Origin: Lunularia cruciata | Taxonomy: Eukaryota > Streptophyta > Marchantiopsida > Lunulariales > Lunulariaceae | Direction of reading: 5' to 3' | NCBI GenBank assembly: GCA_948567375.1 | Contig: OX419757.1 | Coordinates: 14,198,001-14,262,000 of the forward strand | Length of the DNA: 64,000 nt | In this document: positions 24,858 through 36,199 of the stretch, piece by piece | Layout of the letters: each line of letters begins with the position of its first letter | Numbering within the stretch: position 1 is the stretch's first letter | Position numbers and translations under genes: made by a program | Notes under the pieces: generated by a model | The model's input: only the letters and a program-made list of their open reading frames with translations | Databases searched by the model: none | Told to the model about the DNA's origin: nothing

Positions 24858-26048
24858 ATGGCTTGGAGGGCAGATTACCTGGATCTGACACTGTCGCCCC
24901 TCTCATTCCTGTTCATGCTCGCCTACAATGTGAATCTATACTTTCGTTTTACAAGATCTCCAATGACGACCGTCATGGGCGTGAACAACCGTGCTAGACG
25001 AGCGTGGGTACGATCAATCATCCAAGTAAGGCAAACTTCACTTTCTGTTCTCTTCCTTAGCTTTCCTTCTCGATTGTCTGTCTCAGTAATATCCAAAACG
25101 GACCTTAGTCCATTTCAAGCAGGGAATCTCAAGAAACGAAGTCGGTAATTCTAAATGATGACAGAGTTGTTGATCCACTGGTTGAGTATGAAGATTTGCT
25201 CCAGAATTATGACCAATATGGCTCATTTGGTCGGTAGTACTTCAAACTAGCACCTAAGACTACTGTTCCGGAAAGTACGTTGGGAAGAGAAGTCACACTC
25301 ACAATGTTCCTTTCATTCTGTCTGCTTTCAAGGGTTAGTGGGCATGAACTAATCAGAACAAGAAGTTTGCTTCAAATATGTGAGAAATAAGTTACTGACT
25401 CCCCCTTCTATTTATCAGGATAATGAGAAGAGAAACATTCTAGCAGTGCAGACGTTAAGAAACAGTATCATGGGGTCGACGCTTCTGGCCACCACAGCGA
25501 TACTACTGAGCTCAGCAGTGGCCGCATTTTTAGCAAGCTCCTATGACGTGAAGCAGCGACTCAACTCCTCGGTTCTAGGATCTCAGTCACCTGTTTCCTT
25601 GGCTGTGAAGTACATGTCTCTTTTAGCTGGGTTCCTCAGTGCTTTCCTCTGCTACGTGCAGTCCGTGAGGTATACCAACCATGTTAACTTTATAATCAAC
25701 CTTCCAAGTACTCAAGGAGCAGTAACCCCTGAATATGTGGCTGATGTGCTTGAAAGGGCGGCCAACTTTCACACCATAGGAACCAGAGCATTTTATGTGA
25801 CCATTCCACTGCTTCTGTGGCTCTTTGGACCCATCCCATTTTTCGCCTCTACCATTATGCTCATCCCTATTTGGTACCATCTGGATTCGGCCTTGGATAG
25901 TAAATCAGGAGGAGAGCAGAAGAAAACTGATGAAGGCCTGAGTAAAGTTAGCAATGCGAACGCGTCAGAAGATGACCTGCGGCCACTCTCCCGCACCATC
26001 TCCATGATCAAACATGACTGTCTACTTCCGATCTGCAATTTGTCTTGA
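24858..26048 (+). CDS. DUF599 family membrane protein
   Basis: Two exons, 24858-25025 and 25419-26048, join in phase 0 (donor GTAAGG, acceptor TTTATCAG) to give 265 aa. DUF599 is a plant and bacterial family of integral membrane proteins with no established biochemical function. The family's usual features are present: a short N-terminal hydrophobic segment (about 10-28), FTRSPMTTVMGVNNRARRAWV, then hydrophobic spans at about 74-97, 115-136 (YMSLLAGFLSAFLCYV) and 180-206, with the conserved SVRYTNHVNFIINLP after the third. The tail after residue 216 is polar and less conserved. The open frame of exon 2 extends upstream into the intron; the start is set by the exon 1 homology. It converges with the Roco gene, leaving a 928-bp gap. 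Confidence 0.88.
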
Positions 26049-26976
26049 CAGATTCTTGTTATGCCAGTGTAGTGGTGAGAATCAGAAACGAGACATCTGT
26101 ACATAACGAGAAATTGTAGCTAGGACTTTGACGAGATAATACTTACACTGCAGACTTGTTGCTACATCTTGACTGTATTCTTCTGAAGCAGGCAGGTTCA
26201 GACAACAGCACTGGTTTGGCTTGACCTCATCCATGCCTTGTGTATCATGGAGTCTACGACAATGATCGACGATTACTACCATTCATCTCGCCTTCAATTT
26301 GGGAAGGCAAACCTTCTTTCAATGCTACAATACCCTACTTCTCTGTATAGTAAGATGATTGATTATAAACGTGAGAAGCCTTGAGTTTGATCTTCTCAGT
26401 TTCATATACCCAGTTCGTCTGGACCGAAAAATATTTGGCGTTGAGCATCACGACCAGATTCAGTTATCCTTGGTTCAGGTTTGAAGAAAGTGGTGCAGCA
26501 TCTACATTCTCGTTCCGTGGTTCCATGCTTAAAACTTCAGCTTAAATGCCTGGATGCTTCCTCTTCCCTCCCTGCTTTGGAACGGGTACTCTTAAGAGAC
26601 ATTCTTCTATCAACTCGATGCTGAACGTGGCGATGATACGAACTTCACAAATGTAATTGAAATTCGTGGCATTGAGCGAATTCACATTCTGATTAGAGTC
26701 AGAACTATTTCTCATCCCGATTCTTTCTGAGCAGTAGCTCCTGCTCAGTGTTGCTTTGAAAGGAAAATGCTCAAGGAACAAACTCACGAGGCAATTCAAG
26801 ACACAATCCAGCCACTGAGAGGAAGGTGTACCGAGTGTGTTTGAATTTGATTCACTACAGAGTCTTCTATCTACCGGGAGGAGCTACATTCTATCAAGCT
26901 GTCGTAAAGAAGCAACTGTATACATCTTATTTACAGATGTATAGCAACATCGTTGGTCGAGCGGGGATCCATCATA
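26049..26976. other. Convergent 3' flank between DUF599 and Roco genes
   Basis: No gene seen. It holds the 3' UTRs of both flanking genes. Short open frames at 26082-26282 and 26542-26799 on the minus strand and 26826-27089 on the plus strand (overlapping the Roco C-terminus) have no recognisable domain. Confidence 0.5.
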
Positions 26977-29900
26977 CTACGATTTGGATGAAGTGCGATA
27001 CTTCATATGACAATCGTTGCAAACCCACGCATTCATCTCATTCGGGAGCGTCACTAGCTCAAGCCCTAGCTTCTGGGTGCGCTCAATAGTCGTCATATTG
27101 GCAAGAAAGGCCTGGAAGGCAACACTGACCTGCTCTCTGACAGAAGCTACTTTCCGTCTGGCACTCGTAATCTGAGTTTGCGGCGATTCAGTTCCTATCG
27201 ATGCCCTTTGCAGACCCGTCATTCCCCTAGAAGCTGCAAACGCAGAATTTATCAACTGACCACTGATTCTCGCAAGCTGTCCTGTACTCGTCAGCTTCGA
27301 AATCGCTGTTGATTCATCCGACAGTAGCAATCCTAATCCAGGAAGAGTATCATTGCACGCGAGCTTCGAGGTCACGAATGAGATCTTTAACGACCACTCT
27401 AACAACGGTCCTAGTTCATCGCCGAGGTTCTGCAGATGCCTGAGTTCTATACCCTCTTGGCCCTTAACCTCATGCACAACGTGGTCGTAAAAATTGGCCT
27501 CACACAGAAAATGAACTCTACAGTTTTGGCGTAGAAAGAGTGCAGCTTCAAGAGTCATCCACTTACTGCAGCTGCCGTCATCTTCATGAGCTAGGTATAG
27601 AAATCTTGGCATTGTACTGTTTTCTATGGATACCGAGTAGCTGACTAAGGCTTGAAGTTTTGTATGCAATTCTTTTCTTCTGTCAAGCTCTCGTTGCAGT
27701 TTCCCCTTCACGTCTTTGAGCCCTCGTTTCACATCATCGGAGTCATCAGTGTTGTACCTCCCTTGCTCAAACACATCATCGTCCATCTTTCGTGAGAATA
27801 ACCTCTGCAATTTCTCAGATCTCTTTGCTTCCTTCTTCTCAGTAACTGTACAATTAGAATCTAGATGAGAATCGGAGGAAGAGGATGATGTCTCCGGTGG
27901 AGTCAAGGCAAACTGCTCAGGGTGCCGAATCGTGTGCTCGATCACATCGCATTCTTCCTTAGTTTGCAGCCACAAATCCTTCAGATCTTTACACGATAGA
28001 ATCTGAATGGCATACACAGGCTCATCCCCAACCACCATGCTGGTGGAAACCTCGTTGATCCCTTCCTTCTGCAACAACAGCTTCAACCCCTCCACCGAAG
28101 TCTCCACCTTCCTGTGCTCCATGCTTCTACTCAGCCCGTCTTCACTACACCACGGCTCTATCACCTTCTTCGAGAACTCGATCCCGGGAGAAAAATCATT
28201 CGCAATCCGCTTGAACTTCTCCAAGATTACTTGGGCTAAGTTCAGCTGCCTCTTCTTATCATCACCCATATCAACCAGGGCTTTGGTCATAACGTCTAAC
28301 CTGTTGAGTGGATCTTCCCCATACTCCACAGCCACTGCCATCTCCTTATTCTTGAACGTTACCAGGTTCTTCCCCGCAAAATATTCACTGTCACTCAACC
28401 CTCCGAACTCGTGATCCTGAGCCAAATTCATCTGCAACTTCCGGAACAACGCCACGGGCAGTAAGGCAGTAGCACTGTTGGCAACTTCCAGTGCGAACCC
28501 CATCACCCATTCTTTATTATTCGGGGACGCACGAGCCTCTCCTCGCCAGTAGCCGGGTACATTATCAGACTCCAGAAGAGCGGGGATGAAGACATCGGTG
28601 CCCAATCTGTAGGCCAGCCCGAGAGGAACGAGCATGGAGATCACTTCCTGAATCTGAGCCCGGTTTGCGAGGATATCAGAATAGTGCCCTTGGAGGAACT
28701 TCACCGGTAGAGCTCCGTTCGGGTGCAAACTTTTCCTGAGTGATGTCTCTCCGTTTTTCAGTGATGTCTCGGGCAGGAGGAGTCTCCCCACGATGGTTTC
28801 ACAGAACCATGCCGGGTCTAAAACCACCACACTTTCCAGGAGGCCCTGGAGAATTCCCTCTCGGAAGTAGATCACGTGCCCAGCCTCATGAAGGTACTGG
28901 GTGGCTGCTCTGAGCTTCTCCCCGTCGCCGAAATTGGTTCCAAAGTTTGAGATGAACTCGCTCCAGCAAAGAATCGGGTACTTCTTGTGAGATTTAAGCT
29001 TTGACCACTGACTGATTTGCTGTTCCAGTTCTGAGCAGATTCGAGGAATAGGTTTGCTGGATAGCAGCAGACCTTGGATCCTTTTCGACAACAAGTGCTT
29101 GAAGTTCTTGGCTTCTTTTCTGTTATGAGCGTTGATGATGAAGGGGACGGGATGGAGTTCGAGAAAATCCTCGAACACTTTCTGGCACCGAAGTAATTCT
29201 GCCTCCCAGTTTTCTCTATTAGTGCATTCATGAGCTCCATGAAAGGAGTTAAGGACCAGTAAAACATGGCGTTTGCCCTCAGCTTTATTCATTTGCTCTG
29301 AAGAATTGTTCACCTTAATGGAGTTGGAGGAGATGTACCTCAGCCAGTAACCAAGATCCTTCTTCGCCCGGTTCTCACTGGCCCCGGGGAAGTAATTGTT
29401 GCTACATACAACGATGAAGAGAGTGGCCTGACCATGGCGAGCGAAAGCGAGGTTGGGAAGAAACTGACTGTGCAGAAGCTGGAGCTCAGATGGCCCAGCG
29501 AGGTCCCAGACCCCAAGGCAGATATTCTTGTGCACACGTCGAGCGAATTCGATCTCATTGCCCTGATCTTCGGTCTCGATTTTGGTCGGCATGCAAGAGC
29601 AGTTCACCCGGATGAGTCCCTGCTGCTGCTGAGGTTTCGAGAAGGATGTCTTCAGCGTGGTTTTCCCCACCTTGGGATGCCCGCAGATGAATATCTTCGC
29701 ATGAGTGGCTGGCACACTGGGTTCGTCCAGCAGGAGCTTCAAGGTCTCCACTGATTTCACATTCCTTTTCCTGAACCCATCAGCATTATTTCTCCACGAT
29801 GGGCAGGGCCATTGGACGAAGATTTCTGTAACCAAGAATGGGTTGTTCTGATAAGCTTGCACCAAAGACCGAGCGCTGGTTTCAGTGTTGGCCGAAGCTT

Positions 29901-30873
29901 GGAGGTGAAGCTCTTTGAGCCCTGGGAGATCATCATTCTCCATCAGGGCAGCGAGCTGGAGCAGTCCCTTCTGCCCCATTGCAACATTGTTGAGAACCAG
30001 CCGCTTTAGTTTGTATAGAATGATGGATTTGAAGGATTTCGTCAAGGCAACCACACCGTCATCTCCCATCCAGTCATGGAGATTGTTAGAAAGGTCCAGC
30101 GATTCGAGTGCCGCGAAATTCAGTGACTCTAGCGCTTCTCCAATGGCTTTAGCCCCCGGGAGTCCTATCCCACAGTAAGTAAGCTCGAGTGTCTTGATCT
30201 TCCCAATCATGCCGGAGTTTAATTCGTCCACAATGGCAGTCACCCCTTTACTGTCCACGATCCCTTGGACTAGAAGATCCTCTAACTGCGGCATCAAGTG
30301 AAATGTCTTCGCCAGTGCATGAGTCCCAGTTCGGGTAAATTCCTGCTTCCATGATCCTATACTTAACGATCTCAGGTCCACAACTGCACCCGATAACAAA
30401 GCACTGGCGATCGCAACCAACCCCGAGTCCCCAACATCTATCCACTGCAAGTGGAGGCTCCTTAAACTCAGCAACATTCCAGACTCCAGCATCCGAGCCA
30501 GCTCCTGAGCGCCATAGTCATCCAGAGAGCTTCCTGAAAAGTCCAGCACTGAGAGGTTGGTTAAATATCCAGCGATGACCGCCTGCGCCAGCTCCGAAAT
30601 TCCCCTCGCATCTAACCTGCAGTCCCTCAGCTTCAAAGTCCCAAGCCCAGGGAACGATCGCTGCTGTAAAGCAATGCCCAAAGCCTCAATCTCTCCCTCT
30701 ACGGCTCCAGTTCCTTTCAGATCCAGAACTGTCATTTTGTCCAGCTCGTCCAGAAGTAGAGCCTGAATCTCCTCTCTTGACTTGGCACTCCATACTGCAC
30801 CATCCTCGGATGACGATCTCGGTGTCCTCTCTATCCACTGTTTCAATGTCTGACTGATTGAAGAAGTGGCCAT
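26977..30873 (-). CDS. LRR-Roc-COR (Roco family) protein, intronless
   Basis: A 1298-aa protein in one exon. Roco proteins couple a Ras-like GTPase (Roc) to a COR dimerisation domain; the Arabidopsis relative with this layout is TORNADO1, and animal LRRK2 belongs to the same superfamily. Order here: ribonuclease-inhibitor-type leucine-rich repeats (about 45-360, for example LSVLDFSGSSLDDYGAQEL), Roc with P-loop GHPKVGKTT (starting at residue 398) and switch-II-like WDLAGP (456-461), then COR (about 640-870, GHVIYFREGILQGLLESVVV and LDPAWFCETIVG). The typical NKxD/TKxD base-recognition motif is not clear; NAHNRKE occupies its place. There is no kinase domain. The last 400 residues carry a charged coiled-coil-like stretch (GLKDVKGKLQRELDRRKELH) and a conserved-looking C-terminus of unknown fold ending with a CxxC. 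A role in signalling is inferred from family only. Confidence 0.88.
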   Translation of the reverse strand: MATSSISQTLKQWIERTPRSSSEDGAVWSAKSREEIQALLLDELDKMTVLDLKGTGAVEGEIEALGIALQQRSFPGLGTLKLRDCRLDARGISELAQAVIAGYLTNLSVLDFSGSSLDDYGAQELARMLESGMLLSLRSLHLQWIDVGDSGLVAIASALLSGAVVDLRSLSIGSWKQEFTRTGTHALAKTFHLMPQLEDLLVQGIVDSKGVTAIVDELNSGMIGKIKTLELTYCGIGLPGAKAIGEALESLNFAALESLDLSNNLHDWMGDDGVVALTKSFKSIILYKLKRLVLNNVAMGQKGLLQLAALMENDDLPGLKELHLQASANTETSARSLVQAYQNNPFLVTEIFVQWPCPSWRNNADGFRKRNVKSVETLKLLLDEPSVPATHAKIFICGHPKVGKTTLKTSFSKPQQQQGLIRVNCSCMPTKIETEDQGNEIEFARRVHKNICLGVWDLAGPSELQLLHSQFLPNLAFARHGQATLFIVVCSNNYFPGASENRAKKDLGYWLRYISSNSIKVNNSSEQMNKAEGKRHVLLVLNSFHGAHECTNRENWEAELLRCQKVFEDFLELHPVPFIINAHNRKEAKNFKHLLSKRIQGLLLSSKPIPRICSELEQQISQWSKLKSHKKYPILCWSEFISNFGTNFGDGEKLRAATQYLHEAGHVIYFREGILQGLLESVVVLDPAWFCETIVGRLLLPETSLKNGETSLRKSLHPNGALPVKFLQGHYSDILANRAQIQEVISMLVPLGLAYRLGTDVFIPALLESDNVPGYWRGEARASPNNKEWVMGFALEVANSATALLPVALFRKLQMNLAQDHEFGGLSDSEYFAGKNLVTFKNKEMAVAVEYGEDPLNRLDVMTKALVDMGDDKKRQLNLAQVILEKFKRIANDFSPGIEFSKKVIEPWCSEDGLSRSMEHRKVETSVEGLKLLLQKEGINEVSTSMVVGDEPVYAIQILSCKDLKDLWLQTKEECDVIEHTIRHPEQFALTPPETSSSSSDSHLDSNCTVTEKKEAKRSEKLQRLFSRKMDDDVFEQGRYNTDDSDDVKRGLKDVKGKLQRELDRRKELHTKLQALVSYSVSIENSTMPRFLYLAHEDDGSCSKWMTLEAALFLRQNCRVHFLCEANFYDHVVHEVKGQEGIELRHLQNLGDELGPLLEWSLKISFVTSKLACNDTLPGLGLLLSDESTAISKLTSTGQLARISGQLINSAFAASRGMTGLQRASIGTESPQTQITSARRKVASVREQVSVAFQAFLANMTTIERTQKLGLELVTLPNEMNAWVCNDCHMKYRTSSKS

Positions 30874-33800
30874 GCGAATGGAAAATTACACAAATTCCAA
30901 GTTCTGAAGTTTACTCCCACGAGACTACCAGCAAACCCATGTGGCTGAGCTTGGTTACTGGCTAGCTCTGTGAGCCTGGTTACCTCGAGCTCAACCTCGA
31001 TGCTCAAACTCCAAGATTACGAGAGCTCAACCTCGAGCTCAAAATCACCAAACAAGCGGCCCCGCACCTTGAATTTCGACGACATACAGCACTGTCATCA
31101 AAGTTCCAGCTCGAACTCATGAAGAACCACGTTCCATATGTATATGCAGTATATGTACATAAGTTTGAGGAGCTGGAGGCTGTTATTTACTAGTTGAAGC
31201 AGCTAGCTCTGTTGAAATTGAACGCGATCATCAGATCATTGATCCCCATTGTAGACAGGACTTTGTCTTTACTATGTGAGAAGTTCGAGGTAATCAGCAC
31301 TAGAGTACTATATGAATAGTGCCTTATCAGCTGAGAATATTTCAGACTCAATCTCGACAAACCCTCGTGCTAATGACAACGGTTCGGCCTCAATGTGCTG
31401 TCGGGCAAGTTTGAATGATTCACTGTCTTTCCAGATATTTACGTTGTCGATTCTTCATCCGCCCAGGGTGAATCTCGGTTCTCCACACACAGGAGGCCAC
31501 AAGCTCCTCAAAAAATTCCACTGAAAAATCAAGTAACTACCCAACTTAAAGACGCCTACAGTGAGACTTGGCTTGACCCCAGCACAAAACGTCAACGATC
31601 AGCAAAAGTGCTTAATATCAAACGTTAGAAAATACTGTGAATATCATCATGGGATTCAGCCCTGACCGACGTGGATGGATGATGTCTTCAATCATTCCTG
31701 TGCCTTCTCTTTCGGTAATGGAGGACGACTTCATGCTTCTGTAGATTTATAAATACCAATTTCGCAAACTGCCAACCGAAGCTGCTGAACTTTCCGTTTT
31801 ATCTCAAAATAAACTAACCTGCCGAGTCCTAGTAGGCCTATATTCATTTTGCTAGTTTATTATATTTATTTTCCGCTTTCAGACTTCTAATCCCGAATGG
31901 AACATGGTTCTCGAAGTTTACGTAAAGTCGAGTACTGCTTGGACATTCTTACATTTGAGTAGATAAATGAATTGGCAGTCCAGAACCTTCCATCTTCAAC
32001 CGACTGACGAATCTTGAGATACAAATGGCGTGTGAAGAAGGAGGAGGATCGAAGAGGATTGAATCTGGGGTTTTGATGTGGAAGCATGGGATTCCAGTAG
32101 AGATTCTACATTATAAAAAACTACAAGAGACACTCCGAACTATATTAATCATAAAATGAATAGAGTTCTACTGGGACGGAGAGACTGAACCAGTGCACCA
32201 TGTTTACGTAAGTTGCAATATTTGGTCCTTGTTGACTTGCCTACAGAATTCTAGAGACGGTGATACATTAAAAACTATAAATAATTACATCTTTACATAT
32301 CTCATGCGATTTGTATGCTTTTCTTCATTCTATGATATCCAAAATTAAGCACAATCAACTGCACAAGGGACACATATTTTATGGAATCAATTTAATATAA
32401 GCTGGGAATGACCGACCACTAAGGGACATATGTTAGGCAAAAAGGGAGCAGAGCCATTTGCACCATATCTTCACTGCTTTTCACTCACATTCCAAAACGA
32501 CTTAAATGTGCGTAAATCTGTTTCCAACAAACTTGCGCCACGTTTATCACATCGCTTCCAGAACTAAGCATATATATAAGCAGCAAACCCGTGGATAATA
32601 TATGTTTGAGAAAGTAGAAGTACAAACTAAGCATATATAAGCAGGAAAGACATGGACAACATATCTTTGCGAAAGTAGAAAGTACTCTCAGGTGTCAATC
32701 TACCTTAAGATCTGTAGAATAAGATACGCTTATTTCCAACCAATCTTGTGAGTCTGACTGAGGCCCTTAAAGTCATTGCGCTGGGTAGGGAAAGTCGAAA
32801 GGAAAAGCGCAAAGATTGATGGCATTTTAAAGAGCACATTAAACTAACGCTTTTCTGACTCTATCTGTCGTTATGGATGTGGTGGAATCTGACCACGGTT
32901 GCAAGTCCCTGGTGTAAAGAGATCACGCGCAGAGAAGCCATGGATAGCTTCAATAAGTGTTCTCATGCCCCAGTTGGTTCATTGAGGCAGGCAAGAAAGT
33001 AGTTTAATGTCGAGATATTTTCTTCAAAAGTTCTGTAGTCCGTTATTCTCACTGCATGTGAGAAGAAAAGCATGTGCATGCTGGAGCTCGAGCTGCTTCT
33101 GCTGTTGTTGCTGTGCCTGACAAACCTGGTTAATAAGGAAAATTAGCGAGTGCAGCACAATGTCAAGCAAACGATGTTGAATCAACCTTTCAGGTGACTC
33201 TTTGATTATTCGCGTGTTAATCCAGCCCATTCTGATTGTCTTCGTGGAGGCAACGTTGTTTTTTCTCTGAGTAAGAAGACTGGTTGAATATACGACAATG
33301 ATGGGGCTCGGAATAGTAGCATATATGCGAGGAGTGACTAGCATGATCCATGTACAACAAGGAGTCCAGAAACATGCTTTTATTGGATTGTTGTTTCTAT
33401 TACTAAGACTGATACTTCCACAATCCCCTCCCAGACTGGTCAATTAGTATTCGGGCACATCTCTGGAACAAATTGAAACTCCAGAACTGTTGTAGGATAA
33501 TTTATCGCCATGTTTTCTGCGAGAGTTGTCGTTGTCGTTCTTGTCAATGAACTCGTAATTCTACCTTGCGGGATGGACACTTTTGATTGGAAACAGGGTA
33601 TCACGATGGCCATGACACTGAAAACCTCGAGTCTAACCTGCTTCAGTGGTTCAAGAGACATGGGAGTACACTACCATACTCCAATGTCTGGACCTTCATG
33701 GAAAATAAGATGTCACCAGCACCACCGCTTGTGTCAGTACCGAATCTCTTGCAGTTTGGGCACAATTTCCTCCACAGCTTCTCAAGCAAACCCAAGGGTA

Positions 33801-34260
33801 GTTCACTAAAGCACCCCAGCTACTTAAATTCCGAATGATCAGTTAGGCGTCCAAGCATGTACAGTATGTAGACAGAGGAGCAAGATATTTATAGCTGGGA
33901 TCGCACGCCCTTAATCTGTACAATCTTAACCATAGTTGATCTCATCAAATACAAAACCGAAAGATCAACAGACACTAGTCTACTAACATTACTCTTCAAA
34001 AAGACTTTTCCAACCAACACCTGTTTAAGTCTCCCCAAGTCCACCCAACACCTGTTTGAGTCTCCTCAAGTCCACAACACCAGTGCTTTTTCTCCTAGTC
34101 TGTCGCAGTCATGAACTGTTCAATTTTAACACTCCAGGTGTTGATGTCCAACAATAGAGCATATGTTGATTCGTGTCATTTAGCAGTTACTAAGACAAGA
34201 TCTGACATGAACAGCGACGGTCACGGAGAAGGGCACAATCACCGATTCCAGAACTGCCAG
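30874..34260. other. Long intergenic region, no recognisable gene
   Basis: The first few hundred bases should be the Roco promoter. GAGCTC-rich repeats of AACCTCGAGCTCAA type lie near 30980-31040. A 63-bp tandem repeat lies at 32562-32686. Open frames at 33024-33443 (-), 33440-33661 (-) and 33510-33838 (+) overlap one another and show no domain. Base composition becomes more AT-rich after about 31.8 kb. Confidence 0.45.
32562..32686. repeat. 63-bp tandem repeat, two diverged copies
   Basis: AACTAAGCATATATA starts at 32562 and 32625. Both copies continue through a GGATAATATATG / GGACAACATATC block and end in GAAAGTAGAAGTAC or GAAAGTAGAAAGTAC. No function visible. Confidence 0.8.
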
Positions 34261-34626
34261 CTAGAGCCATAGCATGGAAATAGCATGCGATATGCAGGCA
34301 TTTGGGGACGTTGGATTTTCTGTCTTGGCAGTTAGCTTCAAAGCCCAATGAAGAAACTTGCAGGCTTCCTCGATGTGCGAAGTCACCCTGCTTGCTGTCT
34401 TGGCAGTTAGCTTCAAAGCCCAATGAAGAAACTTGCAGGCTTCCTCGATGTGCGAAGTCACCCTGCTTGCTGTGGCTTTTCCTTCGATTCTTGTGGGTGA
34501 TTGATTCAACCACCCATGGGTCAGAATCCTCAAATGCACTTCCAAAGCTTGCATGTACATGAGAATAGAGAACTCATCCCCAAACGCGTGCCCGCGAAGC
34601 TCAAATTTTAACAGTATTATGTACAC
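34261..34626 (-). other. Open frame of 121 codons with internal duplicated 25-aa unit
   Basis: This minus-strand open frame is not recognised. It contains an exact duplication of 25 residues (ASRVTSHIEEACKFLHWALK and five more) because of the 75-bp tandem repeat at 34321-34470. The predicted peptide is helical and soluble-looking. No introns or flanking coding exons could be recognised, so it may be a relic exon or chance. A second minus frame (34190-34513) also reads through the repeat, which weakens the case that this frame is coding. Confidence 0.25.
34321..34470. repeat. Perfect 75-bp tandem duplication
   Basis: 34321-34395 and 34396-34470 are identical over all 75 bases, starting TGTCTTGGCAGTTAGC. 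Perfect identity suggests a recent duplication or an assembly artefact. Confidence 0.93.
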
Positions 34627-35273
34627 ACCAACATCGAACGTTTTAAGACTGCTGCTGCAACTACTTTAGATACTCCTGAGATTCGATTTGGATTGTATGA
34701 AAATTTTGGATCGTAGAGAACCCAAGGAATTATCGAGAAACTCTCATGCGATTTAACCGTTATCCTATGACACAATCCACTCGTCTCAGGAAGAGCTACA
34801 CTAGTGTTGCAGGTCAGCATAATATCATTGTTCCTATGTCTTGTCCTTTGTTCTAATTTATTCATGTTTGGATCATTAAGCTTCGTTTACGATGTAGTGA
34901 TATACCCTTGTGAAAGTTCATATTGTAGTCAATCTTTTAAGGAGACATATGTGTAATACGGGTTTAAATTTTGTATCATAAATGTTGTGTATGTATCAAA
35001 AGCATAAAGTACCCCTAAAACTTCATTTGAATATTGCGGTTACTTTTTTCTTTGTTCTAATAACTTTCTACATGGAGGGATTTTATGAATAGACATATTC
35101 GATCTTCTTGACATTATTTATCAAGCCCTTGGTTAACGTTATTCGTGATGAGTTGATGAAACACCTGCGGAAAATTGAAGTTCCCTCAAACATTGCAGTA
35201 ATCCTTGGCCTGGGCTCACAATCTTTTACGAAGAAAAGTAAAAATACCGTCACCAAATCCTAAGTATATCCTC

Positions 35274-35361
35274 TAGGACATGTATATTGTATCAATAAAT
35301 ATACATGATATATATGAATCAGATATCACATTGTATTTATTGATACAATACACATGTCCTA
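35274..35361. repeat. 28-bp inverted repeat, one mismatch, 32-nt loop
   Basis: Left arm 35274-35301 (starting TAGGACATGTATATTGTATC) pairs with right arm 35334-35361 with a single mismatch. It is AT-rich and could be the ends of a short palindromic element or a hairpin. No target-site duplication was recognised beside it. Confidence 0.8.
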
Positions 35362-35762
35362 TAAATGCAACTTAGTAATCAACTAGTTTAAAAAGTATCA
35401 TGCGAAGGATTGAGGAAGGAAAGGTAGAATGAAAATGTGAGTGTAAGTCTTTTCATATTTTGTGTGACGTGGTTAAAGAAGTATATACTTAAGATGGCAT
35501 CTAACCGGCATTGGCTCTTCAAAGTATTCTTGAGCTTAAATGTGTATGTATAAAAGCAAATGCATAGAAGCACGGCGAAGTGATGGATAATGCCGTTATA
35601 CATAGAAAGGGAATAACTTGTACCACAAATAGAAAGGAGGCAAGATCATGTTGGCCAAAATATGCTGGAAGTTGGTGTCCCGCATTATTTATTTATTTAT
35701 ATATATAGGTAGGTATGTGAGAGGATAAGCCGTTCGGGAACAGGTTATCCATAATGGTCATG

Positions 35763-35860
35763 ATCATAAACAAGATATACATGAGTCACAATGCTAGAAA
35801 AGTGATAAATCATCATAAGCAAGATGTACATGGTTCACAATGCTAGAACAGTGATAAATC
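35763..35860. repeat. 49-bp tandem repeat, two copies
   Basis: 35763-35811 and 35812-35860 share ATCATAAxCAAGATxTACATG, TCACAATGCTAGAA and AGTGATAAATC with a few substitutions. Confidence 0.85.
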
Positions 35861-36199
35861 CATAAGACAGAATGTATCGAATGTAAACCGAAGGTAGAAT
35901 GCATAATTGATCAAATTGAGAATAATACATATCTAAAGAACTAGTAAATAATGTGAAATCGAGAATATCTATGCAAACATTATATAATAGACCGCCAGTT
36001 CTCTTTAATATATTTTTTTAATTATATTTATATATATATAAGAGTATTTCCCATAGGCATGTATACCATACCATATTGTTGTTTGGGAGTCCTACTTGAC
36101 TTCTGAATTCATATCTATACTGTATACTTCACCTTCACCTTCATGCACTTCACCTCTACCATTCCCGTTGACTCTGTAATAAGATGTGGCATGGCTGGA

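Larger units (their letters stand above)
34627..36190. other. AT-rich intergenic region
   Basis: No gene seen. It includes an imperfect inverted repeat (35274-35361), a 49-bp tandem repeat (35763-35860) and runs of TATA-type simple sequence near 35690 and 36020. The character changes near 36.1 kb, where the old retroelement begins. Confidence 0.5.

Noticed and set aside
25380-25418. Upstream extension of the DUF599 exon 2 open frame
   Set aside because: It is intron sequence: an acceptor TTTATCAG sits at 25411-25418 and exon 1 joins in phase.
28007-28414. Plus-strand 135-codon open frame
   Set aside because: It lies antisense within the Roco coding sequence; serine/leucine-rich composition is typical of a shadow frame.
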